Shown one piece after another: positions 11,500 through 23,800 of a stretch of 64,000 nt of DNA; the first letter of the stretch is position 1, and each line of letters begins with the position of its first letter. This DNA comes from Torymus aiolomorphi (lineage: Eukaryota; Arthropoda; Insecta; Hymenoptera; Torymidae), in the NCBI GenBank assembly GCA_036365515.1, contig CM070873.1:193563104-193627103 (forward strand). The letters are read 5' to 3'. The position numbers and the translations under genes were made by a program. The notes beneath the pieces are model-generated. The model searched no databases and was not told where the DNA came from. It worked only from the letters and a program-made list of their open reading frames with translations.

Positions 11500-14400
11500 T
11501 TAACGTCAAAGAAATGATTTTCATGAACGAAATTGAAATTTCTTACGCTGTATTTGCTCTATTCAAAGAAACACATTTTTATTTGGAAGTAATTATTTTT
11601 GCTTGAATGCAATCATTTTTTTCGAACAAATAAATATTTTATTGTTTTTTCCTACAAAGTGTTTAAATGTCTATTGCGATTTCAAAGACAGCATGCATAG
11701 TAAGAAAGGTTAATGTTTTTGGCCCAATGATACCGGTATTAACGGCCAAGAAATGATATTCTTGAACAAAATTGAAATTTCTTACTCGGTATTTGCTCTA
11801 TTCAATGAAACGCGTTTTTATTCGTAGGTAATATATTTTTGATTGAATATTTCATTGATATTACTACAAAGTTTTTAAATGTCTATTGCCATTTCAAAGA
11901 AAGCATGCATAGTAAGGAAGCCCAATGTTTTCAATTCAATGACACCAGTATTAACGTCAAAGAAATGATTTTCATGAACGAAATTGAAATTTCTTACGCT
12001 GTATTTGCTCTATTCAAAGAAACGCGTTTTTATTCGAAAGTAATATATTTTTGATTGAATGCAATCATTTTTTTCGAACAATTAATATTTCATTGTTTTT
12101 CCTACAATGTTTTTAAATGTCAATTGCGATTTCACAAAAAGCGTGCATGGTAAGAATTGTCAATATTTTTTTCCCCAATGGTACCGGTATTAACGGCAAA
12201 GAAATGATTTTCATGAACGAAATTGAAATTTCTTACGCTGTTTTCGCTCTATTCAAAGAAACGCGTTTTTATTTGGAAGTAATATATATTTGTTTGAACG
12301 CCATCATTTTTTTTCAACAAATAAATATTTCATTGCTTTGACTATAAAGTTGTTAAATGTCAATTATAATTTCAAAGAAAGCATGCATAGTAAGGAAGTC
12401 CAATGTTTTCAAATCAATGACACCAGTATTAACGTAAAAGAAATGATTTTCATGAACGAAATTGAAATTTCTTACGCTGTATGTGCTCTATTCGAAGAAA
12501 CGCGTTTTTATTTGGGAGTAATATATATTTGTTTGAATGCCATCATTTTTTTCCAACAAATAAATATTTCATTGTTTCGACTATAAAGTTGTTAAATGTC
12601 AACTATAATTTCAAAGAAGGCATGCATAGTAAGGAAGTCCAATGTTTTCAAATCAATGACACCAGTATTAACGTCAAAGAAATGATTTTCATGAACGAAA
12701 TTGAAATTTCTTACGCTGTATTTGCACTATTCAAAGAAACGCGTTTTTATTCGAAAGTAATATATTTTTGATTGAATGCAATCATTTTTTTCGAACAAAT
12801 AATATTTCATTGTTTTTCCTACAATGTTTTTAAATGTCAATTGCGATTTCACAAAAAGCGTGCATAGTAAGAAATGTCAATGTCTTTCCCCCAATGATAC
12901 CGGTATTAACGGCAAAGAAATGATTTTCTTGAACAAAATTGAAATTTCTTACTCGGTATTTGCTCTATACAAAGAAACGCGTTTTTATTCGTAGGTAATA
13001 TATTTTTGATTGAATGCAATCATTTTTTTCGAATAAATAAATATTTCATTGTTTTTACTACAAAGTTTTTAAATGTCTATTGCGATTTCAAAGAAAGCAT
13101 GCATAGTAAGGAAGCCCAATGTTTTCAATTCAATGACACCAGTATTAACGTAAAAGAAATGATTTTCATGAACGAAATTGAAATTTCTTACGCTGTATGT
13201 GCTCTATTCAAAGAAACGCCTTTTTATTTGGGAGTAATATATATTTGTTTGAATGCCATCATTTTTTTCCAACAAATAAATATTTCATTGTTTCGACTAT
13301 AAAGTTGTTAAATGTCAATTATAATTTCAAAGAAGGCATGCATAGTAAGGAAGTCCAATGTTTTCAAATCAATGACACCAGTATTAACGTCAAAGAAATG
13401 ATTTTCATGAACGAAAATGAAATTTCTGACGCTGTATTTGCTCTATTCAAAGAAACGCGTTTTTATTCGAAAGTAATATATTTTTGATTGAATGCAATCA
13501 TTTTTTTCAAACAAATAAATATTTCATTGTGTTTCCTACAAAGTTTCTAAATGACAATCGTAATTGCAAAGAAAGCATGCACAGTAAGGAAGCCTCCTGA
13601 TTTTGACTCAATGATACTGGGATTAACGGCAAAGTAATGATCATCTTGAAAGACGTTGAAATTTCTTACGCTGTATTTGCTATATTCAAATAAACGCATC
13701 ATTATGCGAAAGAATAAATTTTTGATTGAATGCAATCATTTTTTTCGAACAAATACATATTTCATTCTTTTTACTATAAAGTTTTCAAATGTCAATTATA
13801 ATTTCAAAGAAAGCATGCATAGTAAGGAAGCCCAATGTTTTCAATTCAATGACACCAGTATTAATGTCAAAGAAATGATTTTCATGAACGAAATGGAAAT
13901 TTCTTACGCTGTTTTTGCTCTATTCAAAGAAACGCGTTTTTATTTGGAAGTAATATATATTTGTTTGAATGCCATAATTATTTTCCGACAAATAAATATT
14001 ACATTGTTTTGACTATAAAGTTGTTAAATGTCAATTATAATTTCAAAGAAAGCATGCATAGTAAGGAAGTCCAATGTTTTCAAATCAATGACACCAGTAT
14101 TAACGTCAAAGAAATGATTTTCATGAACGAAATTGAAATTTCTTACGCTGTATTTGCTCTATTCAAAGAAACGCGTTTTTATTCGAAAAAAATATATTTT
14201 TGATTGAATGCAATCATTTTTTTCGAAAAATTAATATTTCATTCTTTTTCCTACAATGTTTTTAAATGTCAATTGCGATTTCACAAAAAGCGTGCATAGT
14301 AAGAAATGTCAATGTTTTTCCCCCAATGATATCGGTATTAACGGCAAAGAAGTCATTTTCTAGAACAAAATTGAAATTTCGTTCTCGGTATTTGCTCTAT

Positions 14401-17030
14401 TCAAATAAACGCGTTTTTATTCGTAGGTAATATATTTTTGATTGAATGCAATCATTTTTTTCGAACAAATACATATTTCATTGTTTTTACTATAAAGTTT
14501 TCAAATGTCAATTATAATTTCAAAGAAAGCATGCATAGTAAGGAAGCCCAATGTTTTCAATTCAATGACACCAGTATTAATGTCAAAGAAATGATTTTCA
14601 TGAACGAAATTGAAATTTCTTACGCTGTTTTTGCTCTGTTCAAAGAAACGCGTTTTTATTTGGAAGTAATATATATTTGTTTGAATGCCATCATTTTTTT
14701 CCAACAAATAAATATTTCATTGTTTTGACTATAAAGTTGTTAAATGTCAATTATAATTTCAAAAAAAGCATGCATAGTAAGGAAGTCCAATGTTTTCAAA
14801 TCAATGACACCAGTATTAACGTCAAAGAAATGATTTTCATGAACGTAATTGAAATTTCTGACGCTGTATTTGCTCTATTCAAAGAAACGCGTTTTTATTC
14901 GAAAGTAATATATTTTTGATTGAATGCAATCATTTTTTTCGAACAACTAATATTTCATGGTTTTTCCTACAATGTTGTTAAATATCAATTATAATTTCAA
15001 AGAAAGCATGCATAGTAAGGAAGTCCAATGTTTTCATATCAATGACACCAGTATTAACGTCAAAGAAATGATTTTCATGAACGAAATTGAAATTTCTTAC
15101 GCTGTATTTGCTCTATTCAAAGAAACGCGTTTTTATTCGAAAGTAATATATTTTTGATTGAATGCAATCATTTTTTTGAACAATTAATATTTCATTGTTT
15201 TTCCTACAATGTTTTTAAATGTCAATTGCGATTTCACAAAAAGCGTGCATTGTAAGAAATGTCAATGTTTTTTCCCCAATGATACCGGTATTAACGGCAT
15301 AGAAATGATTTTCATGAACGAAATTAAAATTTCTTACGCTGTTTTTGCTCTATTCAAAGAAACGCGTTTTTATTTGGAAGTAATATATATTTGTTTGAAT
15401 GCCATAATTTTTTTCCAACAAATAAATATTACATTGTTTTGACTATAAAGTTGTTAAATGTCAATTATAATTTCAAAGAAAGCATGCATAGTAAGGAAGT
15501 CCAATGTTTTCAAATCAATGACACCAGTATTAACGTCAAAGAAATGATTTTCATGAACGAAATTGAAATTTCTTACGCTGTATTTGCTCTATTCAAAGAA
15601 ACGCGTTTTTATTCGAAAATAATATATTTTTGATTGAATGCAATCATTTTTTTCGAAAAATTAATATTTCATTGTTTTTCCTACAATGTTTTTAAATGTC
15701 AATTGCGATTTCACAAAAAGCGTGCATAGTAAGAAATGTCAATGTTTTTCCCCCAATGATATCGGTATTAACGGCAAAGAAATGATTTTCTTGAAAAAAT
15801 TGAAATTTCGTTCTCGGTATTTGCTCTATTCAAATAAACGCGTTTTTATTCGTAGGTAATATATTTTTGATTGAATGCAATCATTTTTTTCGAACAAATA
15901 AATATTTCATTGTTTTTACTAGAAAGTTTTAAAATGTCTATTGCGATTTCAAAGAAAGCATGCATAGTAAGAAAGACCAATGTTTTCAATTCAATGACAC
16001 CAGTATTAACGTCAAAGAAATGATTTTCATGAACGAAATTGAAATTTCTTACGCTGTTTTTGCTCTATTCAAAGAAACGCGTTTTTATTTGGAAGTAATA
16101 TATATTTGTTTGAATGCAATCATTTTTTTCGAACAAATAAATATTTCATTGTTTTGACTATAAAGTTGTTAAATATCAATTATAATTTCAAAGAAAGCAT
16201 GCATAGTAAGGAAGTCCAATGTTTTCAATTCAATGACACCAGTATTAACGTCAAAGAAATGATTTTCATGAACGAAATTGAAATTTCTTACGCTGTATTT
16301 GCTCTATTCAAAGAAACGCGTTTTTTTTCGAAAGTAATATATTTTTAATTGAATGCAATCATTTTTTTCGAACACATAAATATTTCATTGTTTTTTCCTA
16401 CAAAGTGTTTAAATGTCTATTGCGATTTCAAAGAAAACATGCATAGTAAGGAATCCCAATGTTTTCAAATCAATGACACCAGTATTAACGTCAAAGAAAT
16501 GATTTTCATGAACGAAATTGAAATTTCTTACGCTGTATTTGCACTATTCAAAGAAACGCGTTTTTATTTGAAAGTAATATATTATTGATTGAATGCAATC
16601 ATTTTTTTCGAACAATTAATATTTCATTGTTTTTCCTACAATGTTTTTAAATGTCAATTGCGATTTCACAAAAAGCGTGCATAGTAAGAAATGTCAATGT
16701 CTTTCCCCCGATGATACCGGTATTAACGGCAAAGAAATGATTTTCTTGAACAAAATTGAAATTTCTTACTCGGTATTTGCTCTATACAAAGAAACGCGTT
16801 TTTATTCGTAGGTAATATATTTTTGATTGAATGCAATCATTTTTTTCGAACAAATAAATATTCCATTGTTTTTACTACAAAGTTTTTAAATGTCTATTGC
16901 GATTTCAAAGAAAGCATGCATAGTAAGGAAGCCCAATGTTTTCAATTCAATGACACCAGTATTAACGTCAAAGAAATGATTTTCATGAACGAAATTGAAA
17001 TTTCTTATGCTGTTTTTGCTCTATTCAAAG
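11500..17030 (+). repeat. Main satellite array, ~23 monomers
   Basis: The longest uninterrupted satellite block, with ~239-bp monomers of several subtypes. Some carry CACCAGTATTAACGTCAAAG; others carry ATACCGGTATTAACGGCAAAG with TTTCACAAAAAGCGTGCAT. Subtypes recur in alternation, for example near 12480, 13200, 13910, 14640 and 15330, which hints at longer higher-order units. Repeated 60-118 codon frames ending RFYSKVIYF or ISLF come from the monomer. The block ends at TTCAAAG (17030), where the LTR element inserted. Confidence 0.9.
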
Positions 17031-17732
17031 TGTAATGGACGAATTTTTCGTCCATTTACGCGAATAATTATGTTTTTTGTCAGGAAATGCATGAAAGACG
17101 AAATAGAGATGAGAGAAGAAAGAAGAGCAGCAGATAAAGAGAGAGGGACATCGAGAGAGGAAAGGAGAGATGGGCTGAGGAAGAAGGCGGGGGCAAAAGC
17201 AGAGGGACCAAACGGATTGGATAGTTTTAGAGCCATGGGAGGTCAAACAAATCAGACACGTGCGGTTAACCGAAACGGCGGAAAGCAAGAGGGAGAGAGG
17301 GACCGCGGCACGTGCGGCTGGGGAAAAATCAACACTAGCTACACTACACTACCGAAATTTATGAGACGGGCAATAAAAAGGAAGAAGAGGAGCAATTAAG
17401 ATGACACTGGATCGGGCGCACAGACGTTTTCTTTTCTATGCAGGGAAGAACTGACTTGAAAAGATTAGTCAAGACCCATGTATGGCTATACTGCGCAGCC
17501 ACGAATTTCCAAGAATGAGGAGGACCACTGATACGAGCCAGAAGAGGGACAGCTCGGCACCCCTTTTATTCTCATAAAATAGCGGGGGAACTGCGCTACT
17601 GTCACACGGCGTTACGACGCAGAATGGGTCAGCAAAGCGTTTCCCTTGACACCCGAAACTTACGAGATAAGGGAGACGCAGCGTACACGAATGCACTGCG
17701 CATGCAGCCTCGCGGATTTTTCTCCAGGACAG

Positions 17733-17798
<66 letters not shown>

Positions 17799-17942
17799 CA
17801 AGAAGAGGGCTCTCTGACATTTTTATGGTTTCCTCTTTTACGAGAAAATGAAAGATAGCGGGAGGTGGGAGTTAGCCTTCTGCGCAGTTTCCCACCAAAG
17901 GGAAAACACAAGTTTTCCCCCAAAAACAAAGGAGTTTCGCGC

Positions 17943-17950
17943 TATATAAA
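17943..17950 (+). promoter_or_regulatory. LTR TATA box
   Basis: TATATAAA followed about 25-30 bp downstream by a pyrimidine-rich CTCACTCTTTTTCTG, a plausible start region. The same arrangement is kept in the 3' LTR at 34406-34413. Confidence 0.7.
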
Positions 17951-18361
17951 GGGCCAGCAAGTGGGCCTCAATAGCTCACTCTTTTTCTGAACTTCTGCGA
18001 GGACGAAGCTCTGCCCGATGGACCATCAACGCCACCGACGCTGCCCACGGCGAAGCGTTGCCCGTGCCACGTCCGACTTAGAAGTTACCACGACGAGAGC
18101 CGCCGACTCTGCGCCACGGAGAAGCATTGCCCGTGCTTACGACTGACCGATATCGCAGGGATCCGATTTCGTCAGGACGCTTACTGTGAGCCATCAACAC
18201 CCGCCTCGACGCAACGACCTGCTGGGAGACCACCCGCCGAGAAGGAGCTCACCATCGCAGCACTGAACCACCGATCTTCAAGGCGACTTGAATTTCGGGG
18301 TTATTTAAGTAAATATCATAATCAGACTAGTAAATTTGCATTGTATTCTTTCCTCCGCTAC

Positions 18362-18367
18362 AATAAA
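18362..18367 (+). terminator. LTR polyadenylation signal
   Basis: AATAAA about 410 bp downstream of the TATA box, repeated in the 3' LTR at 34876-34881. It would define a long R region ending shortly after it. Confidence 0.6.
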
Positions 18368-18580
18368 GGCGAAACGCTCTCGAGCGCCGGCCTGTAGCAA
18401 AGGGAGGTAAAGTCCTCCGACCCTGCTTCCTTCGGTCTCCGTAACCTGGTCAGGCATAACGCTTTCGGGCGTTGGCTAAAAGACAGGGAGATCCGGCACG
18501 CCCCATAGGAGGCCTGCTAGACGGATAGCTGTATGTTTGGATTCCGACGTAACAGGTATCTAAATATATAAGTTATTAAC

Positions 18581-18598
18581 TGGTGCATCGGCCGGGAA
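18581..18598 (+). promoter_or_regulatory. tRNA-Gly(GCC) primer binding site
   Basis: The sequence TGGTGCATCGGCCGGGAA is complementary to the 3' end of insect tRNA-Gly(GCC): CCA end, acceptor strand CCGATGC read with the T-arm CCGG. It begins 26 bp after the LTR end, farther than the 0-10 bp usual in Gypsy elements. The 18-base match makes chance unlikely. Most insect errantiviruses use other tRNAs (Ser, Lys), so this places the element apart from the classic gypsy group. Confidence 0.85.
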
Positions 18599-18664
18599 AC
18601 CACAAAAAGGAAGCAATCGGAGTATGTGAGATTAAAATTAAAATGAAAAAAAAAATGAAAAACA

Positions 18665-20809
18665 ATGTCTGATAATGAAATTTGACAAATAGAAAGAAGT
18701 GTAGGGAATTTAGAGAAAAATTTTTCAAATTCATTGATAACGAAACTAAAAGAGAAAGAGAGGGATTTAGAGCAGTGTTTAAAAAATAGTGACCCTAAAG
18801 CGCGTGAGTTGGAGAAAGAAATTTGGGAATTAAAAAAATTATTAGAGAAAAATTTCGCCAAATTAAATATTGATTTACCGCGACAATATAGGAGCGTAGT
18901 AAAAGAGGTCGATCTTTCAGACTCAACAATTAATGACGGTTCGGATAGTGAGTTAGAGGTAGTAGACACAGAGAAAAAGTTAGTCGTGCCACAAAAAGAA
19001 ATATTTTTTAGACCTTCGCGATTGCAAGTAGAGCCAAAGGAGGAAGCTATCGAAGAAGCTGCGGGTTTTCAGTCTAGCACTCCTCTGACCGCGAATAAAG
19101 GGGAACGTCGGGTTAAGTTCGAAATTTCTGCGGATAACGATAAGGTATTGCTTTCGACGAGCGAGGCACTTGTTGAGACAATAAAAGAACATTTTAGTAT
19201 AGAAGCAGACAAAAAGACTTTAGATCTTTTTTTTGAACAAGAGCGAACTTTGAAAGTATTAAACGATAGCATCAAGAAAGGGTTTAATTTTTTTGATCTT
19301 TTGAAGAAATTTAGACAAAAGTTATACATTTTTAAAGAAAAAGACGAAAATATCGAGGAAAATTTCGAAGGGAACAGTAAAGAGGAAAATTCGGGAATAA
19401 ATTCCTGGTCCGAAAATTTCAAATCAGCGATAAACTCCTTTACGAACTCAGGAAAAAATGTCGTAATAAAAAACGAAGTCCTCTCCCAAGTAGAACGGCA
19501 AAAACATAACAATAAAACCATGAATGATACAGTAGTACAAATAAGGGGGCTATCCCTTAAAGATGCCCTAGATTTAATTCCGCGATTTAACGGTCAGAAT
19601 ATTTCTCTAACGCAATTTTTAAACGGTTGCCAGGAGGCACTTAGCATCCTTCCAAAGGAATATGAGGCAGAATTAGCTAAATTAATTCGCATGCGATTAT
19701 ACGGGGACGCGTTGAATAGCGTGAGAGGACAAAATTTTAAAGAGATTTCAGAGATTTCGGAATTTTTAGAGACGATATACGGATCTACAAAAACCTTTCA
19801 CGATTGGGAAGGCGAACTCGCCCGCATTAAACAAAAAAGTAACGAAACAGTAATTGTATATCTAAATCGATTAAAAGAAATAGAGTCGGAAATTTTTAAA
19901 GCAGCTAAACGGGAGAAACGGTTTACAGGAAGGGAAGAATATGAAAAGAAATTAGAAAGCGATTGTATAAAATTCTTTTTAAAAGGGCTTCGATGGGAAA
20001 TACGCGCACGCATGGGAAAACCAACTAGCTTAAAGGAAGCACGCGAATTAACTTTAGAGGTAGAGAGAGAATATGCATGTAGTATAATAGATGAGGATGT
20101 CAAAGATGAAAATAAAATTAAACCTAGCAGAGAAAATAAAAGCGTTAATATTGTTAATCAAGACGTTGAACAAATAACATGTGCATATTGTAAACGAGTC
20201 GGTCACGGAGCGATAAACTGTATCACACTAGCAAAATATTACGGGCAGCAGAGAGCAAATCAAAATAATTTTAACGGGCAGAGCGGATTTAATTCAAATA
20301 ATTTTAACGGGCAAAACAGATCAGGTCAAAATAATGGGCAGAATAATGGGCAAAATATATCGTCACGAAATTTTTTTGGAAATAGAAACAATTCACGAAA
20401 TTTTGCGAATAATAGAGACATAAATTTTGGAGGGTGGAATGCGGAAAATCGTAGGACACCGTTTGTACCAAATGAAAATAATCGAAATAATGGGCGAAAT
20501 TTTAATAATTATGAAAACGGGCAGGTAAATAGAAACGGAAATAATAATTATTCCAATAATCAAAATTTTTCACGAAATAAACAAGAACAATATAATTCAC
20601 GTTTTCCTAGTTGTTCTTATTGCGGACGGTTAGGTCATATTCAACGTAATTGTTACAAATTTCAAAACGATACGGGAATAAGTGCACCGCCAGCACAGGG
20701 AAACTCTACGGATCTCTTTCGGACAGGCGCGACGGGAGAGACACAGAATGGACCGCGCCCTTCTACCGCAGGCAACAGCACAGCCCCACCGTTAGTTTCG
20801 AAACCGTAA
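18665..20809 (+). pseudogene. gag: Gag polyprotein, broken by an early TGA
   Basis: The structural protein that forms retroelement particles and binds genomic RNA. The best ATG is at 18665, in frame with the rest, but codon 7 (18683-18685) is TGA. The frame is then open to 20809. Seen: charged coiled N-terminal region, a capsid-like segment around 19540-20090 (IPRFNGQNISLTQFLNGC), two CCHC knuckles (CAYCKRVGHGAINC near 20180 and CSYCGRLGHIQRNC near 20611), and a long Asn/Gly/Gln-rich linker between them. Gag overlaps pol by about 160 bp in the -1 frame. No other in-frame ATG occurs before about 19520. TTG at 18734 is the first near-cognate codon, but its use is unsupported. Confidence 0.85.
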
Positions 20810-23800
20810 ACCTTAGTCAGAAAAGCTCGGCGCCAACAATAAAAATCGACATCGGAGAATTTAGCAGACCGCTTATTTTTATGTTAGATACAGGAGCTTC
20901 TGTCAATCTTGTAAAAACGTCAGAAGTATCTCCTTATGTTAATATTGACACTAATCACATAATTATTTTGAAGGGAATAACGACTCATGCTATAAAAACG
21001 TTGGGTAGAGTCAGAGTTGATTTTAACAATTATAAAATTGATTTTCATTTAGTAACTGACGATTTCCCTATTATGGAAGCGGGTATTCTAGGCACGGAGT
21101 TTTTTAGAGAGAATTTTGCGCAAATAAATTACCGGGAGAATTATTTGGAATTTAATGGACAAATAATTCCATTTGAGAATATTCCTTATAGAATAAATGA
21201 ATTAAATGAATTTAATGAGAAACAAAATGAAGATGTTGCTAAACAATCTTATGTTAATTGTGAATTTTTACCGAAAGATGAGGATTTAATTTTAATAAAT
21301 AATGATAGTTGTGACTTTAGCAATGATTATTTCCGAGAAAGACGTGTTAGGAATAATAAAGAACCTAAAAACCAAATTGAAACATTTAATCCAATAAAGG
21401 ATGTATACGGGAGTGAAAATATTCCGCAAAAAGGTTCAAGAGTTGTAGAAAAAGATTTTTCTTTGGGAATTAATAAGTGTGGGGAAAATAGTGATCGTTA
21501 TAAGGGAAATCGTGACGTGAAAATATTTAGTGAAAAGGGAGATAATGTTGTATTTCGTTGTGAAGAAAATTGTGTTGAAGATTTAATTGAATATGATATT
21601 GATGAAAATTATGTTGAATTTAATTGTGGTGAATTTTATGTCGGCGGTGATAAAAGTAATGAATTATCCAGTAAACCATGCGAAAGAATATTCGAAGAGA
21701 AAGATTTGATAACTTTTGAAGATGAAGTTAATTGTGAAATGAGTAAAAATGAAGTGACAAATATTGGACGTGAATTATCTAAAGAAGAAGCAGTAAATGT
21801 TTTTGGTGATATTACATGTCTCGGGAATAATGAAAATAAAAATATACGTGAAAATAAAATTCGAGGTGAAAAGTTTCAAAGTGTTGAAAATAATGAAAAT
21901 AAAAGTTTATGTGAGAATAATGTTGGTTTCGTAAATAATGAAAATGAAAGTTTATGCGAAGTTCAATGTGAGATAAGGGGTAATGGTGACGATGAAAAAT
22001 TAAAGGATGATTTTAAAAAGTGTGAACGGAATAATATGTCTAAAGATAACAGTGTTTTAAGCAAAAGTGAAAGTGTTGTAAGAAAAGATTTTTGTTCGGG
22101 GGTAAAAAAGTGTCACAAAAATGAAAACCGTTATGAAAAAGGCCGTGACGTAAAAGTTTTTGAAGTTGACGAAAATGTCGTATTTTATGGAGAAAAATTT
22201 GTTGATGATATTGGTGAAAATAATATTGATGAAATTGATGATGACGACGAGGATGATATTTGTGGTGAAAATGTTAACGGCACTAAAAATAACGGGTTAT
22301 TAGTAAAACGACACGAAAGAGTATCCGCGAAAGAAGATAGGGCAACCTTTCCAAGAGAAACAATTGGTGAAATAATTGAAGGTTTTGAAATTGAGAAGAT
22401 TAAAAGTTTAAATGAAAATAAAGTTCAGTGCGAACAAAGTAAACGTTTCGGGATTAATGAAAATAGTTTATGGGAAAATAATTATTATGATGTAATCAAG
22501 GAAGATGAGAATTTTGATAATGTATCACGTAAGAATAAAATATGTAATGTGGGAAAAAATAATGAAAATGAAGTATTTTGGGAAGAATTAAATGACGAAA
22601 AATTATTCAGTGATTCGGATGAAAATTTGGGATATAAAAAGTTAAGTCACAATTATCTAGAAATTTATGAAAAACCTTATCTTAGTGAAATTCAGGATGA
22701 ACAAGTTATGCAAATGTATTTAGAGAATATTTTGGATGAGAAAAATGACACGCAAAGTCCGCGTGAAAAAGACCGCGATGCTTTTTACAACAAGTTTAAG
22801 GAAAAAGATAATTCTTTCACATTTGATACCGAGAATAGTTTAAAAATTAATAAAAATCAAATATTGCAAATCACGGAAGCTGATGTTCACGAGTTAAGTC
22901 GCACAGAAAAATTAAAATCAATTCTTAGATATAAACATTTAGAAATTGAGCAAAAAGAACCTATTGAAAAACTTATTGAAAAATACGCAGATTGTTTTCA
23001 TTTAAAAGGAGAAAAGTTAGGAACAACTACGGTAATTTCACCTAAAATCCCTACAATAAATTATATACCAGTAAATGTTAGACCGTATAGATTTCCTCAT
23101 GCTCTTAAGACAGAATTAGATAAACAATTAAAAGAGATGCTTGATAACGAGAATTGAGCCGTCTTGCTCTAACTATTCTTCACCTGTATTTTTAGTTGCG
23201 AAAACGCCAGATAGCGCAGGTAATAAAAGATATCGACTAGTTGTCGATTTTAGACAGTTGAACGAGCGAACAATAAAAGATAGATATCCACTGCCAAATA
23301 TATTAGATATAATCGATCAGGTAGGAGGTGCAAAATATTTTTCTGTTTTTGACTTAGCACAGGGATTTTTTCAAATTCCTTTAGATAAAGCCGATCGTCA
23401 TAAAACGGCGTTTGCTTCTTCATTTGGTTTATTTCAATTTAAAACTATGCCTATGGGTTTATCAAACAGCCCTGCTACTTTTCAACGTTGCGTTGATTTA
23501 GTTTTTGACGGTTTGCAACAAAAAGAAATATTTTTATTTTTGGATGACGCGGTTATCTATGGTGAAACAATTGCAGAGCTTAACGAAAAGTTTGAGAGAT
23601 TTTTACAGAGATTACGTAAAGCCAATCTTAAATTACAACCCGATAAATGTGAATTTTTAAAAACAGAAGTAGTTTATTTAGGTCATGTTTTGAGCGAAGA
23701 GAGAGTAAAACCCGATCCACGCAAGTTAGAGGCAGTTCGTGAATTTCCACAACCGAAAAATATTAAAAATATAAGACAATTTTTAGGACTAGCAGGTTAT

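Larger units (their letters stand above)
17031..18554 (+). repeat. 5' LTR (1,524 bp)
   Basis: Starts TGTAATGGACG and ends GACGTAACA. It matches the 3' LTR throughout except for scattered substitutions, a longer (GA)n run at about 17742-17794, and a missing ~51-bp block that the 3' LTR has at about 34751-34801. It contains a TATA box at 17943, an AATAAA at 18362, and a CG-rich transcribed leader. The frame at 16995-17399 is not thought to be coding. Confidence 0.95.

Noticed and set aside
1346..16588. Dozens of 60-130-codon frames with shared peptides such as INVKEMIFMNEIEISYAVFALFKETRFY
   Set aside because: They are the same satellite monomer read in its most open frame. Frame, start and end shift between monomers with indels, and the reverse strand gives similar frames.
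16995..17399. 134-codon frame at the left LTR, with a 124-codon twin at 33512-33886
   Set aside because: Starts in the satellite in one copy and in the LTR in the other, and is only the LTR leader read through. No motif, and the position upstream of the TATA box argues against a gene.
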